Positions 1-7,868 of a stretch of DNA of 64,000 nucleotides are shown one piece after another. Location of the stretch: contig NZ_CH724109.1 of assembly GCF_000153305.1 (NCBI RefSeq), forward strand, positions 107,354 to 171,353, read 5' to 3'. The first letter of the stretch is position 1, and each line of letters opens with the position of its first letter. Origin of the DNA: Oceanicola granulosus HTCC2516. Its GTDB lineage: Bacteria; Pseudomonadota; Alphaproteobacteria; Rhodobacterales; Rhodobacteraceae. The position numbers and the translations under genes are program-made. The notes below the pieces were generated by a model that saw only the letters and a program-made list of their open reading frames with translations, was not told the DNA's origin and ran no database searches.

Positions 1-5
1 GCTCG

Positions 6-326
6 ATGAGCCACGATCATGATCCAGAGCGCGAACAGGCCCGCCTGATCCGGCAGATCCACGCCCTGAGCGGCGACTCGCCCCGGATCCGCGCGGCGGT
101 CGATTCGCTGTTCCGCCGCCGGCGCGGCTGGGTCCGGATTCCGCTCGGGATCCTGTTCATCCTCGGCGGCATCTTCTCGATCCTGCCGCTGCTCGGGCTG
201 TGGATGCTGCCGATCGGTCTGATGCTCCTCGCCTTCGACCTGCCGGCCCTGCGCGCGGTCGTGGTCAGCCTGGTCATCCGCGGCCGCCGCTGGGTGCAGA
301 AGCTGCGTCACCGCTGGCGGCGCTGA
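6..326 (+). CDS. small membrane protein upstream of trpB
   Basis: A 106-residue protein with no recognised catalytic domain. The first 40 residues are charged and helical ([19 protein letters not shown]). A hydrophobic stretch at about residues 45-80, with glycines and prolines, could form one or two membrane segments. It ends in an Arg-rich tail, so the tail probably faces the cytoplasm. It lies 71 bp upstream of trpB on the same strand. Similar small proteins before trpB in Rhodobacteraceae are often labelled 'tryptophan synthase subunit beta like', but nothing in the sequence resembles TrpB. The name would reflect position only. A role is unknown. Confidence 0.7.
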   Translation: MSHDHDPEREQARLIRQIHALSGDSPRIRAAVDSLFRRRRGWVRIPLGILFILGGIFSILPLLGLWMLPIGLMLLAFDLPALRAVVVSLVIRGRRWVQKLRHRWRR

Positions 327-397
327 GCCGCGCCAACACCATTTCCCTCGCCGCCGGAATTGCCTATTGCGGGAGCGGCTCAACGCGGGAGGCTCAG

Positions 398-1627
398 ATG
401 CCTGACGACCTGATCAATTCCTTCATGACCGGCCCCGACGAGAAGGGCCGCTTCGGCGATTTCGGCGGCAGGTTCGTCTCCGAGACGCTGATGCCGCTGA
501 TCCTGCAGCTCGAGGCGGAGTACGAGAAGGCGAAGACCGACGACAGCTTCTGGGCCGAGATGCACGACCTCTGGACCCACTACGTCGGCCGGCCCAGCCC
601 GCTCTACTACGCCGAGCGGCTGACCGAGCGGCTCGGCGGCGCGAAGATCTACCTCAAGCGCGACGAGCTCAACCACACCGGCGCGCACAAGATCAACAAC
701 GTGCTCGGCCAGATCATCCTCGCCCGGCGCATGGGCAAGACCCGCATCATCGCCGAGACCGGCGCGGGCCAGCATGGCGTCGCCACCGCGACGGTCTGCG
801 CCAAGTTCGGGATGAAGTGCGTGGTCTACATGGGCGCCCACGATGTCGAGCGGCAGGCGCCCAACGTCTTCCGGATGCGCCTGCTGGGCGCCGAGGTGGT
901 GCCGGTGACCTCCGGCCGCGGCACGCTCAAGGACGCGATGAACGACGCGCTGCGCGACTGGGTGACCAACGTGCGCGACACCTTCTACTGCATCGGCACC
1001 GTGGCCGGCCCGCACCCCTATCCGGCGATGGTGCGCGACTTCCAGGCGATCATCGGCAAGGAGGCCAAGGAGCAGATGCAGGCCGCCGAAGGCCGGCTGC
1101 CCGACACCATCATCGCCGCCATCGGCGGCGGCTCCAACGCGATGGGCCTGTTCTTCCCGTTCCTCGACGACAAGGAGGTCAACATCATCGGCGTCGAGGC
1201 CGGCGGCAAGGGCGTGAACGACAAGATGGAGCACTGCGCCTCGCTCACCGGCGGCCGCCCCGGCGTGCTGCACGGCAACCGCACCTACCTGCTGCAGGAC
1301 GATGACGGCCAAATCCTCGAAGGCTTCTCGATCTCCGCCGGCCTCGACTATCCCGGCATCGGCCCCGAGCACGCGTGGCTGCACGAGATCGGCCGGGCCG
1401 AGTACGTCGCCATCACCGACGCCGAGGCGCTCGAGGCGTTCCAGCTCTGCTGCGAGACCGAGGGCATCATCCCCGCGCTCGAGCCGTCGCACGCGCTCGC
1501 GCACGTGACGAAGATCGCGCCGACGCTGCCGAAGGACCACCTGATCTGCATGAACATGTGCGGCCGCGGCGACAAGGACATCTTCACCGTCGCCCGCGCG
1601 CTCGGCTGGAACATGTCGGGCTTCTGA
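398..1627 (+). CDS. trpB: tryptophan synthase beta chain
   Basis: TrpB condenses indole with L-serine to give tryptophan, using PLP, in a complex with TrpA. The 409-residue length is normal. The PLP lysine is K98 in the HKINN motif, and the glycine-rich phosphate-binding loop GGGSNAMG is at residues 243-250. The N-terminal [17 protein letters not shown] block is the classic family start. The frame stays open upstream, but the ATG at 398 follows a GGGAGG Shine-Dalgarno sequence at good spacing and matches the family N-terminus. trpA and trpF are not next to it on the downstream side. The usual partner TrpF would lie upstream of the window if present. Confidence 0.98.
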   Translation: MPDDLINSFMTGPDEKGRFGDFGGRFVSETLMPLILQLEAEYEKAKTDDSFWAEMHDLWTHYVGRPSPLYYAERLTERLGGAKIYLKRDELNHTGAHKINNVLGQIILARRMGKTRIIAETGAGQHGVATATVCAKFGMKCVVYMGAHDVERQAPNVFRMRLLGAEVVPVTSGRGTLKDAMNDALRDWVTNVRDTFYCIGTVAGPHPYPAMVRDFQAIIGKEAKEQMQAAEGRLPDTIIAAIGGGSNAMGLFFPFLDDKEVNIIGVEAGGKGVNDKMEHCASLTGGRPGVLHGNRTYLLQDDDGQILEGFSISAGLDYPGIGPEHAWLHEIGRAEYVAITDAEALEAFQLCCETEGIIPALEPSHALAHVTKIAPTLPKDHLICMNMCGRGDKDIFTVARALGWNMSGF

Positions 1628-1750
1628 AGCCCGCTCGGCGAGACCATGACCACTGGCGCCGGCGTGATGGAACAGTAGGGAGCGCGGATCATTGGGCGGT
1701 CGGACGGTGCCGGACACGGCGCCGCCGACACTGCTAAGGAGGAATCCTTG

Positions 1751-2080
1751 ATGAAACGTACAGCTCTTTTCACGACCGCCCTCGCAATGGCCGCCGGTGG
1801 TGCACTCGCCCAGACGGTGCAATTCACCGATCTGGATGCCGACAACGACCAGGTCCTGACGAACGCGGAGCTCGAGGCGGTTCTCGGGCCCGACGGCGCG
1901 GCTGTCGTGCTGAACGACCTCGACGCCGACGCGGACGGGATCGTCACCGTGGCCGAGGTCACCATGCAGGCGCGCCCCGCGCTTCAGCCGCGCGAGCCGA
2001 TGCCGGCGGGGGAGATGTCCGAGACGATGCAGAACACCGCCGAGATCGTCGAGGACGACCTGACCGACAACGACATGTGA
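1751..2080 (+). CDS. exported EF-hand protein
   Basis: A 109-residue protein with an N-terminal signal peptide (MKRTALFTTALAMAAGGALAQ, cleavage after ALA). Two EF-hand-like loops follow. The first, DADNDQVLTNAE, has Gln where the invariant Gly usually sits. The second, DADADGIVTVAE, is canonical. This predicts a periplasmic calcium-binding protein of unknown role. The C-terminus is acidic (EIVEDDLTDNDM). The ATG at 1751 is preceded by AAGGAGG; a TTG just before it is an unnecessary extension. GC content and GC at third positions look lower than in neighbouring genes. A bidirectional terminator follows. Confidence 0.85.
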   Translation: MKRTALFTTALAMAAGGALAQTVQFTDLDADNDQVLTNAELEAVLGPDGAAVVLNDLDADADGIVTVAEVTMQARPALQPREPMPAGEMSETMQNTAEIVEDDLTDNDM

Positions 2081-2104
2081 GCCAGCGGCTCGACGAGATC
2101 GGGG

Positions 2105-2133
2105 GAAGGGCCGGCGCATGGCGTCGGCCCTTC
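2105..2133. terminator. bidirectional terminator hairpin
   Basis: A perfect 9-bp stem (GAAGGGCCG / CGGCCCTTC) encloses an 11-nt loop. It sits in the 59-bp gap between two convergent genes, the EF-hand gene and the DUF2237 gene. The T-rich flank on the plus side (CTTCTTCCGTT) is modest. Position and symmetry suggest it ends transcription from both sides. Confidence 0.65.
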
Positions 2134-2139
2134 TTCCGT

Positions 2140-2511
2140 TCAGTCGGCGGCGTAGCTGCGCAGGATGTCGAGCGGCACCACCTCGAGCGCGCGCTGGTGG
2201 GTCGCGGCGAGCTTGACGCGCGGCGCGCAGCCCTCGTCGTGGGCCTGCAGGAAGCGGCTGGCACAGAGGCACCAGCCATCGCCCGGCACGAGGCCGGGGA
2301 AGCCGAACTCGGGGCGCGGGGTCGACAGGTCGTTGCCGACATACTTGGAGAAGGCGAGGAACTCGGCCGTCATCTCGGCGCAGACCGTGTGGCTGCCGCG
2401 ATCCTCGGCGCAGGTGTCGCAGGCGCCGTTGCGGAAGTAGCCGGTGACGGGCGCAGTCGAGCAGGGCGCGAGCGGTGCGCCGAGGACATTTATGGACGGA
2501 TCGGCCTTCAT
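2140..2511 (-). CDS. DUF2237 family protein
   Basis: A 123-residue protein recognisable as DUF2237 by its NVLG...PLxPC start, the GYFRNGxCxT segment, the PRPEFGFPGLxPGDxWCLCxxRW-like core (here GDGWCLCASRF) and a C-terminal block ending near PLDxLRxYA. Five or more cysteines are conserved in the family. Biochemical function is unknown. It is the last gene of a probable minus-strand operon rplY-pth-DUF2332-DUF2237, 9 bp after the DUF2332 stop codon. Confidence 0.9.
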   Translation of the reverse strand: MKADPSINVLGAPLAPCSTAPVTGYFRNGACDTCAEDRGSHTVCAEMTAEFLAFSKYVGNDLSTPRPEFGFPGLVPGDGWCLCASRFLQAHDEGCAPRVKLAATHQRALEVVPLDILRSYAAD

Positions 2512-2520
2512 GCGCCCAGC

Positions 2521-3552
2521 CTAGGGCGCGGCGGGCCCGGCGGTCCAGCAGATCCAGCGGCCGTGGAAGTCGATCCGGCCGAGCTCGTGGGTGTGGCCGC
2601 CGGGGTAGAGCGTCGCGCTCAGGGCCGCGCCGGGCTGGCGGCCGTCGGCCTCCATGCCGAGCCAGACGAGCGGCGCGTCGTCCGTGGCCGACGCGGCGGC
2701 GGCTTCGATGGCGGCGCGGGCGCGTTGGCGGGTGGTTGCGGGGAAATACTGCCACGCGATCGTGTGGTAGACGAGCGCCAGCCGGCCCGGCGCGGGTGCG
2801 AGCCGCGCCTCGAGCCAGCCGGCTGCGTCGCCGGCGTCGACGGTGGCGGTGTGGGCGGCGATTGCGGCCTCGGTGAGCGTGCGCCGCTCGGGCTGGTCGG
2901 GCCAGAGGTAGGCGAGCAGCCGCAGCCGGTCCTGCGCCGGGTCGAGCGGGCGCAGGTCCACCCCTCGCCGCGCCGCGACGCGCGCCGCCGGGCCATGGGG
3001 GAGGGCGCCGGTCCAGTCGGGGCGCAGGGTGAGCGCCGGGGCGGCGGGGCCGAGACTGCCGAGCGGGGTCTCCACGGCGTAGCGGTCGAAGCCGAGGTTC
3101 AGCCCCGCGCTCGCGCCGAGCTCGTAAAGGTCGAACGGCAGGTTCCACCGTGCCGTCAGCCACTGCGCCGCCGCGACCAGCGCCACCGAGCGGCGGACCT
3201 CGTTGGTCTGGGGCGGGCTGTCGAGCCATCGGTTCAGCACCTCCGCCTCGTCACGCAGCGCGGCCTCGACGGCGGCCCAGAGCGCCTCGTCCGTCGCCTC
3301 CTCGGGCGGGTAGACGGCGCGCAGGCCCGCGTGGCCGCCCAGAACCAGCCCGTGCAGCGCCCCGGCGAGGCGCAGCGGCACCGAATCGCCCGACGAGCCG
3401 ATGTCGCCCTCCCAGCCGAACAACCGGTCGGTGACGGGCGTGCCGGGGGCGAGGCGGTCGGCGAGGAGCAGGAGCAGCCGCTCCATGAAGGGCGACCCGA
3501 GCATCGCGCAGGAGCGTGCCTGGTGGCGCAGGGCGGCGCGCAGGTGGCTCAC
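2521..3552 (-). CDS. DUF2332 family protein
   Basis: A 343-residue protein of the DUF2332 family, which is common in Alphaproteobacteria and Actinobacteria. Supporting features are the early HFRxQA-like segment (HQARSCAMLGSPFMERLLLLLAD), a central ELGASAGLNLGFDRY motif resembling the glycine-rich loop of SAM-dependent methyltransferases, and a C-terminal HGRWICW ending. A methyltransferase-like fold is an inference from that loop; the activity is unknown. Its ATG overlaps the pth stop codon by four bases (ATGA), indicating translational coupling. Confidence 0.88.
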   Translation of the reverse strand: MSHLRAALRHQARSCAMLGSPFMERLLLLLADRLAPGTPVTDRLFGWEGDIGSSGDSVPLRLAGALHGLVLGGHAGLRAVYPPEEATDEALWAAVEAALRDEAEVLNRWLDSPPQTNEVRRSVALVAAAQWLTARWNLPFDLYELGASAGLNLGFDRYAVETPLGSLGPAAPALTLRPDWTGALPHGPAARVAARRGVDLRPLDPAQDRLRLLAYLWPDQPERRTLTEAAIAAHTATVDAGDAAGWLEARLAPAPGRLALVYHTIAWQYFPATTRQRARAAIEAAAASATDDAPLVWLGMEADGRQPGAALSATLYPGGHTHELGRIDFHGRWICWTAGPAAP

Positions 3553-4241
3553 TTGAAGCGGTCCGCGAGCTTCTGGAGCGGGTTGCGCCGGTCGGGCTCC
3601 GGCTCCGGTGCGGGCTCCGGCTCCGGCTCCGGCGGCGCGGCCTTCGCCGGCTTCGCTCCGCCCGACGAGCGCGGCGGCGCGACGCGCAGCGCCACGGCGT
3701 TGGAGAAGCGCGCACCGTCGCCCTCGGCGAGCGCCACGGCGCCGTCGCCGATGCCGCGCAGCACGTCGTCGAGCCAGCCCTCGTCGGCCTTCGGGAAATC
3801 GTGCAGCACGTAGCCCGGCACCGCCTCCTTGCGCCCCGGATGGCCGACGCCGAGCCGGACGCGGTCGTAGTGCGGACCAATATGCTGGTGGATCGAGCGC
3901 AGCCCGTTGTGGCCGGCATGGCCGCCGCCCGCCTTCAGCCGGACCTTGCCCGGCGCGAGGTCGATCTCGTCGTGGAAGACCGTGACGTCGGTCGACTCGA
4001 GCTTGTAGAAGCGCATCGCCTCGCCGACGGACTGGCCCGACAGGTTCATGAAGGTCATCGGCTTGAGCAGCACCACCCGCTCGCCGCCGAGCCGACCCTC
4101 CGACAGTTCGCCCTGGAACTTGGCGCGGAACGACGGAAAGCCGTGGTCCGAGGCGATCTGATCCACCGCCATGAAGCCGATGTTGTGCCGGGTGCGCGCG
4201 TATTTCGGCCCCGGGTTGCCCAATCCGACGAACAGTTTCAT
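3549..4241 (-). CDS. pth: peptidyl-tRNA hydrolase
   Basis: Pth releases peptides from peptidyl-tRNAs that drop off ribosomes. Catalytic Asn9 and His19 are seen in LGNPGPKY and RHNIGF, and the catalytic Asp lies in VFHDEIDL near residue 90. The core ends near residue 185. Beyond it is an extra C-terminal tail of about 45 residues rich in Pro, Glu and Lys with EP repeats, ending in a basic NPLQKLADRFK segment. Such tails occur in alphaproteobacterial Pth proteins. The gene follows rplY, a conserved pairing, and overlaps DUF2332 by four bases. Confidence 0.97.
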   Translation of the reverse strand: MKLFVGLGNPGPKYARTRHNIGFMAVDQIASDHGFPSFRAKFQGELSEGRLGGERVVLLKPMTFMNLSGQSVGEAMRFYKLESTDVTVFHDEIDLAPGKVRLKAGGGHAGHNGLRSIHQHIGPHYDRVRLGVGHPGRKEAVPGYVLHDFPKADEGWLDDVLRGIGDGAVALAEGDGARFSNAVALRVAPPRSSGGAKPAKAAPPEPEPEPAPEPEPDRRNPLQKLADRFK

Positions 4242-4275
4242 GCCACCCTCGTTAGCTCATCCGCTCCCGAACGGA

Positions 4276-4299
4276 AACGGGGGCCGCGAGGCCCCCGTT
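4276..4299 (-). terminator. hairpin between rplY and pth
   Basis: A perfect 10-bp stem (AACGGGGGCC / GGCCCCCGTT) with a GCGA tetraloop lies in the 86-bp gap between rplY and pth. Read on the minus strand it is followed by TTCCGTTC, a weak U-rich tract. It may be a partial terminator or processing site that lowers pth relative to rplY. Confidence 0.6.
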
Positions 4300-4327
4300 C
4301 CAATCAACTGCCGTGAGGCCGCGAGGG

Positions 4328-4960
4328 TCACTCCTCGGCGGCCTCGGCCTCGTCGGTCTCGCCCTCGGCCGCATCGTCGGAGGCGCGCAGGCCGGACGGG
4401 GCGGAGACGTTGGCGATGACGAAGTCGCGGTCGATGGTCGGCTTCGCGCCCTCGGGCAGGTCGACGCTGGAGATCGTGACGGTGTCGCCGATCTCGAGGC
4501 CGGTCAGATCGACGGTGATCTTCTCCGGGATGTCGCCGGCGGTCACGACCAGCTCGACTTCCGGACGGACCACGGTCAGCACGCCGCCGCGCTTGATGCC
4601 GGGGGCCGCGCCGTGGTTCTCGAACTCGACGGGGATGAACAAGTTGACCTTCGAGGTGCGGCGCAGGCGCATGAAGTCGACATGCGTCGGCAGGTCCTTG
4701 ACCACGTCGCGCTGGACGCCGCGGCAGATTACGCGGACATCGTCCTCGCCCTCGACCTTCAGGTTGAACAGGGTCGACAGGAACCGGCCCTTGCGCAGCC
4801 GCGTCAGCAGGCTGTTGTACTCGAGGTTGATCGGCAGCGGATCGACGCCGCCACCATAGACGACGCCCGGCACCTGGCCGTTGCGGCGCGCCTCGCGGGC
4901 GCCGCCCTTGCCGGTGCGCTCACGCTTGCTCGCGACGAGATCGGGAATTTCTCCAGCCAT
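4328..4960 (-). CDS. rplY: 50S ribosomal protein L25 (CTC form)
   Basis: A 210-residue long form of L25 (TL5/CTC type), which binds 5S rRNA. The N-terminal L25 beta-barrel (about residues 1-95) contains the [20 protein letters not shown] motif, where the RNA-binding region lies. The C-terminal domain (about 100-190) ends in an acidic tail ([11 protein letters not shown]). The start ATG at 4960 begins [19 protein letters not shown], typical of the family. It is probably the first gene of the rplY-pth operon. Confidence 0.97.
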   Translation of the reverse strand: MAGEIPDLVASKRERTGKGGAREARRNGQVPGVVYGGGVDPLPINLEYNSLLTRLRKGRFLSTLFNLKVEGEDDVRVICRGVQRDVVKDLPTHVDFMRLRRTSKVNLFIPVEFENHGAAPGIKRGGVLTVVRPEVELVVTAGDIPEKITVDLTGLEIGDTVTISSVDLPEGAKPTIDRDFVIANVSAPSGLRASDDAAEGETDEAEAAEE

Positions 4961-5085
4961 CTGGCTAATCCTTCTAGTTCGCGCATCCCGAAAATCTGCC
5001 CGGGACCCACTTTTCGACGTGGACGCCCGCGGGCGCCCGATGAAGCGCTGCCCTTAGCCGGAATCGCGGCGCAGGGGAAGGGGGG

Positions 5086-6255
5086 TCAGGCGTCCTGCCA
5101 CTCGCCTTCGAAATCCTTCGGCACGTAGAGGATATCGCGGCCCACGTCGTTGATGTCGCGCCGGCCGCAGAAGGCCATCGAGACGTCGAGCTCCTTGTGC
5201 AGCACCTCGAGCGCGCGCGTCACCCCCGCCTGGCCCATCGCGCCGAGCCCGTAGATGTAGGCGCGCCCGATGTAGGTCCCCTTCGCGCCCAGCGCGACGG
5301 CCTTGAGCGCGTCCTGGCCGGAGCGGATGCCGCCGTCCATGTGCACCTCGATCTGGTCGCCCACGGCGCGCAGGATGGGGGGCAGCATCCGGATCGAGCT
5401 CAGCGCCCCGTCGAGCTGCCGGCCGCCGTGGTTGGACACGACGATGGCGTCGGCGCCGACATCGACCGCCTTCCGCGCGTCCTCCTCGTCGAGGATGCCC
5501 TTCAGGATCAGCTTGCCGCCCCACTTCTCCTTGATGCGGCGGATCTTGGCCCAGTCGAGCTGCGGATCGAACTGCTCCGCCGTCCACGACATCAGCGACT
5601 GCACGTTGCCGACGTTCTTGGCGTGGCCGACGATGTTGCGGAAGGTGCGCCGCTTGGTGCCGAGCATCTCGAGGCCCCAGCGCCACCTGGTCGAGAGGTC
5701 GAGCAGGGTGCGCGGCGTCGGGCGGGGCGGGGCGGAGAGGCCGTTGACGAGGTCCTTGTGGCGCTGTCCGAGGATCTGCAGATCGAGCGTCAGCACCAGC
5801 GCCGAGCAGCCCGCCGCCTTGGCGCGGCCGATGACGTTGTCGACGAAGTCCTCGTCGCGCATCACGTAGAGCTGGAACCAGAACGGCTTGCTCGTGTGCT
5901 CGGCGACGTCCTCGATCGAGCAGATCGACATCGTCGACAGGGTGAACGGCACCCCGAACGCCTCGGCCGCCCGCGCCGCCTTGATCTCGCCGTCGGCCGA
6001 CTGCATCCCCGTCAGCCCCACGGGCGCCAGCGCGATCGGCATCGCGACCTCCTCGCCGATCATCGTGGTGCGGGTGGAGCGGTTGGACATGTCGACCGCC
6101 ACCTTCTGGCGCAGGCGGATTTTCTCGAAGTCGGTGGTGTTCTCGCGGAAGGTCTGCTCGGTCCAGCTGCCGGACTCAGCGTAGTCGTAGAACATCTTCG
6201 GAGCCCGGCGGCGGTGCAGGCGCTTGAGGTCGTCGATGCAGGTGATCACGGGCAT
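5086..6255 (-). CDS. lldD: FMN-dependent alpha-hydroxy-acid dehydrogenase (L-lactate type)
   Basis: A 389-residue member of the FMN-dependent 2-hydroxy-acid oxidase/dehydrogenase family. The most likely substrate is L-lactate, which would be oxidised to pyruvate with electrons passed to the quinone pool. Key sites are visible: the N-terminal FYDYAESGSW motif, the catalytic His in VVSNHGGRQLDG, and the FMN-phosphate loop MDGGIRSGQDALKA. The start was set at ATG 6255 (MPVITCIDDLKRLH); the 27 upstream codons run through an inverted repeat and are not family-like. Substrate specificity (lactate versus glycolate or mandelate) cannot be settled from sequence alone. Confidence 0.9.
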   Translation of the reverse strand: MPVITCIDDLKRLHRRRAPKMFYDYAESGSWTEQTFRENTTDFEKIRLRQKVAVDMSNRSTRTTMIGEEVAMPIALAPVGLTGMQSADGEIKAARAAEAFGVPFTLSTMSICSIEDVAEHTSKPFWFQLYVMRDEDFVDNVIGRAKAAGCSALVLTLDLQILGQRHKDLVNGLSAPPRPTPRTLLDLSTRWRWGLEMLGTKRRTFRNIVGHAKNVGNVQSLMSWTAEQFDPQLDWAKIRRIKEKWGGKLILKGILDEEDARKAVDVGADAIVVSNHGGRQLDGALSSIRMLPPILRAVGDQIEVHMDGGIRSGQDALKAVALGAKGTYIGRAYIYGLGAMGQAGVTRALEVLHKELDVSMAFCGRRDINDVGRDILYVPKDFEGEWQDA

Positions 6256-6274
6256 GGCGGCCGCTCCGGGCTGA

Positions 6275-6297
6275 ATTGGTAAGGTGTTTTGACCAAT
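6275..6297 (-). promoter_or_regulatory. inverted repeat upstream of lldD (candidate operator)
   Basis: ATTGGT-N11-ACCAAT is a perfect 6-bp inverted repeat 20-42 bp upstream of the lldD start codon. The half-sites equal those of the PdhR/LldR-type GntR operators (ATTGGT...ACCAAT), but those usually have a 3-nt spacer whereas this one has 11. No GntR regulator is encoded next to it. It is a plausible operator, and the binding protein is unknown. Confidence 0.5.
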
Positions 6298-6341
6298 ACC
6301 GCGGTTTCCGCCAAATGCAACCGCACGGAGGCCCAAACGAC

Positions 6342-6364
6342 AAAAGCCCGGCCGAAGCCGGGCT
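6342..6364 (-). terminator. rpmB terminator
   Basis: A perfect 8-bp stem (AGCCCGGC / GCCGGGCT) with a CGAA tetraloop, followed on the minus strand by TTTT. It lies about 30 bp past the rpmB stop codon and before lldD, and is a standard intrinsic terminator. Confidence 0.85.
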
Positions 6365-6392
6365 CGTCACTCGCGGGCGCTCGGGCGCGCCG

Positions 6393-6674
6393 TCAGGCGT
6401 TCGCGTCGGCGATCGCCTTCTTGACCTTCAGGGCAGCGGCCGACAGCTCGGCATCCTTGGCGCGGGCCATGAAAGCGTCGAGGCCACCGCGGTGGTCGAC
6501 GGTGCGCAGCGCGGCCGAGGAAACGCGGAACTTGAAGGACCGGCCCAGCACGTCGGATTGCAGCGTCACGTCCTGCAGGTTGGGCAGGAAACGGCGGCGG
6601 GTCTTGTTGTGGGCGTGGCTGACGTTGTTGCCCGTCATCGGCCCTTTTCCGGTCAGTTCGCAGCGGCGCGACAT
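6393..6674 (-). CDS. rpmB: 50S ribosomal protein L28
   Basis: A 93-residue L28, a structural protein of the large subunit. The start [32 protein letters not shown] is the family signature. The 18 codons upstream in the same frame are Arg-rich and not conserved, so ATG 6674 is chosen; it is preceded by GAGAGGAACG. Length and C-terminal [10 protein letters not shown] extension are typical for Rhodobacterales. It has its own terminator and is probably monocistronic. Confidence 0.97.
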   Translation of the reverse strand: MSRRCELTGKGPMTGNNVSHAHNKTRRRFLPNLQDVTLQSDVLGRSFKFRVSSAALRTVDHRGGLDAFMARAKDAELSAAALKVKKAIADANA

Positions 6675-6769
6675 GGTCTCGTTCCTCTCTCGGCGGCGGG
6701 CGCGCGTACGCCCCCGGTCAAACGGCAAGGGCCCTGCGGAGGCAGGGCCGGAATTCAGGTCACGGCGGG

Positions 6770-7789
6770 TTAGTCGGAATCGCCACCCCCGTCAAGGCCC
6801 GTCGCGCCCGCATCGCCGAACAGCGGTGCGACGGCCTGCGCCGCGGCCCGTGCGGCGGGCAACTCGCCCGCGGCGACGGCCGCCTCCAGCGCCGTCAGCC
6901 GGTCGGCGTGGGCATCGTCGCCCGCCAGCCGGTCCTCGATGGCCTGCCGGACCTCCTCGCGGAACCAGTGCCGCGCCTGCTCCGCGCGCCGCGATGCGAG
7001 CCACCCTTTCGCACGCCGCCACGCCACCAGCCGCCGCACCTCGTCCCAGGCCTCCGCCAGGCCGCGCGCCTCGAGGGCGGAGACGGTCAGCGCCTTCGGA
7101 AAGCCCTCGGGATCGTCCGGCCGCTTGCGCAGCAGCCGCAGCGCGCCGGCATAGTCGGCGCAGGTCCGCTGCGCCTGCGGCGCGAGGGGGCCGTCGGCCT
7201 TGTTGACGAGCACGAGGTCGGCGATCTCCATGATCCCGCGCTTCACCCCCTGCAGCTCGTCGCCGCCCGCCGGGGCGAGCAGCAGCAGGAAGACGTCGAC
7301 CATCCAGCCGACCTCCACCTCCGACTGGCCGACCCCCACCGTCTCGATCAGCACCGTCCCGTAGCCGGCCGCCGCGCACAGCGCCGCCGCCTCGCGGGTG
7401 CGCCGCGCGACGCCGCCGAGGCGGCCGACGGCGGGGGAGGGGCGGATGAACGCGCCGGGCGCGCGCGACAGCCGCTCCATGCGGGTCTTGTCGCCGAGGA
7501 TGGAGCCGCCCGAGCGGGCCGACGACGGATCGACGGCGAGCACCGCGACCCGCTCGCCGGCCTCGGTGAGCATCAGGCCGAGGCTCTCCACGAAGGTCGA
7601 CTTGCCCACCCCCGGCGTGCCCGACAGCCCGACCCGCAGCACGGCCTCGGGCACCGGCAGCGCCGTCAGCAAGGCCTCGGCGGCGGCACGGTGATCGGCC
7701 CGGCGGCTCTCGACGAGGGTGATCGCCCGCGCCAGCGCCCGTCGCTCGCCCGCCGCCACCCGCTCCGCCAGTTCCGCCACATCCCGCAT
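6770..7789 (-). CDS. meaB: methylmalonyl-CoA mutase chaperone GTPase
   Basis: A 339-residue MeaB/ArgK-type G3E GTPase that protects and reactivates adenosylcobalamin-dependent methylmalonyl-CoA mutase. The P-loop GTPGVGKS is at residues 57-64. It is followed by the [21 protein letters not shown] switch region, the ETVGVGQSE motif and the NKAD guanine-recognition motif. The start is ATG 7789; longer reading upstream runs into the divergent hrpB promoter region. The mutase itself is not in the window, but the partner epimerase mce is at 32.9 kb. Confidence 0.94.
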   Translation of the reverse strand: MRDVAELAERVAAGERRALARAITLVESRRADHRAAAEALLTALPVPEAVLRVGLSGTPGVGKSTFVESLGLMLTEAGERVAVLAVDPSSARSGGSILGDKTRMERLSRAPGAFIRPSPAVGRLGGVARRTREAAALCAAAGYGTVLIETVGVGQSEVEVGWMVDVFLLLLAPAGGDELQGVKRGIMEIADLVLVNKADGPLAPQAQRTCADYAGALRLLRKRPDDPEGFPKALTVSALEARGLAEAWDEVRRLVAWRRAKGWLASRRAEQARHWFREEVRQAIEDRLAGDDAHADRLTALEAAVAAGELPAARAAAQAVAPLFGDAGATGLDGGGDSD

Positions 7790-7868
7790 CCCCCACCTTC
7801 TGCGCGGCCCCGCCGCCCCTGTCCAGCCGGCGCTTGATCTTCCCGCGCAAGGCTGGAACGACGGCACC

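Noticed and set aside
380..3229. 949-codon minus-strand open frame
   Set aside because: It is antisense to trpB and other recognised genes. Long antisense frames are expected in DNA this GC-rich. Composition is Arg/Ala/His/Leu-rich without domains.
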